Shown here: piece after piece, positions 63,707 through 64,000 of the stretch
Position numbering within the stretch: position 1 is the first letter of the stretch
Layout: the number at the start of each line of letters is the position of its first letter
NCBI GenBank assembly: GCA_965215545.1
Contig: OZ244066.1
Coordinates: 1,488,001-1,552,000, forward strand
Source of the DNA: MPNP01 sp965215545
GTDB taxonomy: Bacteria; Pseudomonadota; Alphaproteobacteria; Rhodobacterales; Rhodobacteraceae
Reading direction: 5' to 3'
Length of the DNA: 64,000 bases
Program-made: the position numbers and the translations under genes
The notes under the pieces: generated by a model
What the model saw: the letters and a program-made list of their open reading frames with translations, nothing else
Told to the model about the DNA's origin: nothing
The model's database searches: none

Positions 63707-64000
63707 ATGGCACTTACCGATCCGCTTGGTGATATGCTGACCCGCATCCGCAACGGCCAGACCCGCCGCCGTTCAACGGTGCGCAGCCCGTCCTCGAAAC
63801 TGCGGAAGTGGGTTCTCGATGTGCTGCTGAGCGAGGGCTATATCCGGGGCTATGAGGCTCTGGAGACCGCAACGCCGCAGGGTGAGCTGGAAATCAGTCT
63901 CAAATACCATAATGGCGATCCGGCCATCGTCGAGATCAAGCGCATTTCCAAACCGGGGCGCCGGGTCTATTCGAGTGCCAGGGATCTGCCCCTGGTCCGG
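63707..64000 (+). CDS. rpsH: 30S ribosomal protein S8 (3' end beyond window)
   Basis: The visible 98 codons start MALTDPLGDMLTRIRNGQTR and include LRKWVLDVLLSEGYIRGYEA and IKRISKPGRRVYSSARDLP, so this is S8. GGGGGAACAG precedes the ATG. The frame is open at the window edge; roughly 30-35 codons are missing. Confidence 0.96.
   Translation, partial: MALTDPLGDMLTRIRNGQTRRRSTVRSPSSKLRKWVLDVLLSEGYIRGYEALETATPQGELEISLKYHNGDPAIVEIKRISKPGRRVYSSARDLPLVR

Overview
This is about 64 kb of a GC-rich (roughly 60-65 % by eye) proteobacterial chromosome, most likely from an alphaproteobacterium. Three things point that way: a tRNA-Trp directly upstream of secE, alphaproteobacterial-looking RpoB and RpoC sequences, and several TRAP, BMP-type and spermidine-type ABC importers. 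The pyruvate dehydrogenase is of the homodimeric AceE kind, which is less usual in that class, so I do not name a genus.

Positions 1-11.6 kb hold central carbon metabolism: aceE (its first few codons lie outside the window), aceF, an lpdA with its own lipoyl domain, and maeB. A three-gene TRAP importer of the 2-oxoacid/mannitol/chloroaromatic type follows. Positions 12-15.1 kb are rearranged: a periplasmic-type MTA/SAH nucleosidase, a secreted hexapeptide-repeat (beta-helix) protein, and two inverted relics of one IS30-type transposase. Positions 15.2-21.4 kb form one operon: an SDR dehydrogenase, a spermidine-type ABC importer and a divergent histidinol-dehydrogenase paralogue.

Positions 21.4-26.1 kb are an accessory island with IS110 and IS66 transposase relics and a small coiled-coil membrane protein. 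It also carries a low-GC RloA/RloB (AbiL-like) pair with its own consensus-like promoter. rloB is interrupted by two one-base expansions of A runs. A cytochrome P450 and a small lipoprotein come next, then a BMP-family (nucleoside-type) ABC importer and another SDR (28.3-34 kb).

From 34 kb to the end lies the transcription/translation block: tRNA-Trp, secE, nusG, rplKAJL, rpoBC, then rpsL-rpsG-fusA-tuf and the S10-spc ribosomal cluster, running off the end inside rpsH. Two features are abnormal. First, secE and nusG are separated by about 4.6 kb that carries a Snf2-family helicase and its SWIM zinc-finger partner. Second, RNA polymerase is greatly enlarged. RpoB is about 1750 residues because the lobe module between the conserved N-terminal part and the usual lobe sequence is repeated about four times. 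RpoC has a duplicated module in the trigger-loop insertion (SI3) and an acidic tail with a DELGS tandem repeat. This remodelled polymerase is the most unusual feature of the window; the RloAB pair is the clearest defence-type candidate.
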